The position numbers and the translations under genes are program-made. This document shows, one piece after another, positions 63,864-64,000 of a stretch of 64,000 nucleotides of DNA (the first letter of the stretch is position 1; each line of letters begins with the position of its first letter). A model generated the notes under the pieces. That model made no database searches and was not told the origin of the DNA. It saw only the letters and a list, made by a program, of their open reading frames with translations. This stretch comes from Paeniglutamicibacter terrestris (GTDB lineage Bacteria > Actinomycetota > Actinomycetes > Actinomycetales > Micrococcaceae), in assembly GCF_012271785.1 (NCBI RefSeq), contig NZ_JAAWVT010000003.1:354115-418114 (forward strand). The letters are read 5' to 3'.

Positions 63864-64000
63864 GGATCGCGCCTTCCTGAAGTGCCGAGAAAACACTAAG
63901 CATGCCAACAGCGCGCGTTGCTGGTCAAGCAACAAGCAATACGGACGGTATCTCTGACTGATATGTAAGAAGGTTTGTCAAGAGTCATAGATGAGCGGCA

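Overview
The window reads as chromosomal DNA of a high-GC actinobacterium, most likely a member of the Micrococcaceae (Arthrobacter or a close relative). The evidence is the gene order cytochrome oxidase subunit III, qcrC, qcrA, qcrB next to trpD; an MgtA-type mannosyltransferase; frequent GTG and TTG starts; several probably leaderless genes; and overlapping, coupled operons. The genus is an inference, because no rRNA or tRNA gene is present.

Left part (1-31.4 kb): accessory stress functions among many broken genes. It opens with a damaged MFS transporter. Next is a reactive-sulfur locus: TauE-type exporter, two rhodanese proteins, a CstB-like persulfide dioxygenase fused to rhodanese domains, a small Cys-rich protein and a CstR-like repressor, with four G/C-tract palindromic operators. 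A decayed Tn3 transposase follows. The 5.4-19.5 kb stretch resembles a dormancy (DosR-type) regulon: universal stress protein, zinc alcohol dehydrogenase, NADP oxidoreductase, a TPC-motif P-type ATPase, a DUF3040-like protein, a DosS/DosT-like GAF histidine kinase with the heme-ligand His conserved, Hsp20, a triple-BON protein, a YbdK-type ligase, a SHOCT protein and an SGNH hydrolase. A DosR-like box lies upstream of hsp20. From 19.8 to 30.9 kb, a glycosyltransferase gene is interrupted by an IS110-family element, and an ABC exporter and a SulP transporter are riddled with in-frame TAG codons, frameshifts and short tandem repeats. A second universal stress protein, a potassium channel and NhaA are intact among them.

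Right part (31.9-64 kb): largely intact, mostly housekeeping chromosome. It holds the cytochrome bc1 operon and ctaE, trpD, a stand-alone Lrp-type sensor domain, a DUF3054 protein, an AlkC-like DNA repair protein, a MatC/PrpF/LysR organic-acid module, a GIY-YIG-like protein and an NAD-dependent reductase. The most interesting unit is a six-gene minus-strand operon in which every junction overlaps: bioY, a short acyl-CoA ligase, a thiolase-fold protein, the biotin ECF ATPase and transmembrane subunits, and a CHY zinc-finger protein. It is headed by a cluster of TGAAC-type palindromes like BioQ operators. The thiolase keeps the nucleophilic Cys and His but has Ser in place of the second catalytic Cys and Val in place of the NEAF Asn.

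The last 13 kb contain a glyoxalase-fold protein, a second SGNH hydrolase, the MgtA-like glycosyltransferase, a kinase-fold protein, five GNAT acetyltransferases, a PAP2-like membrane protein, a winged-helix/membrane protein pair, a methyltransferase and a RibD/DHFR-like reductase.
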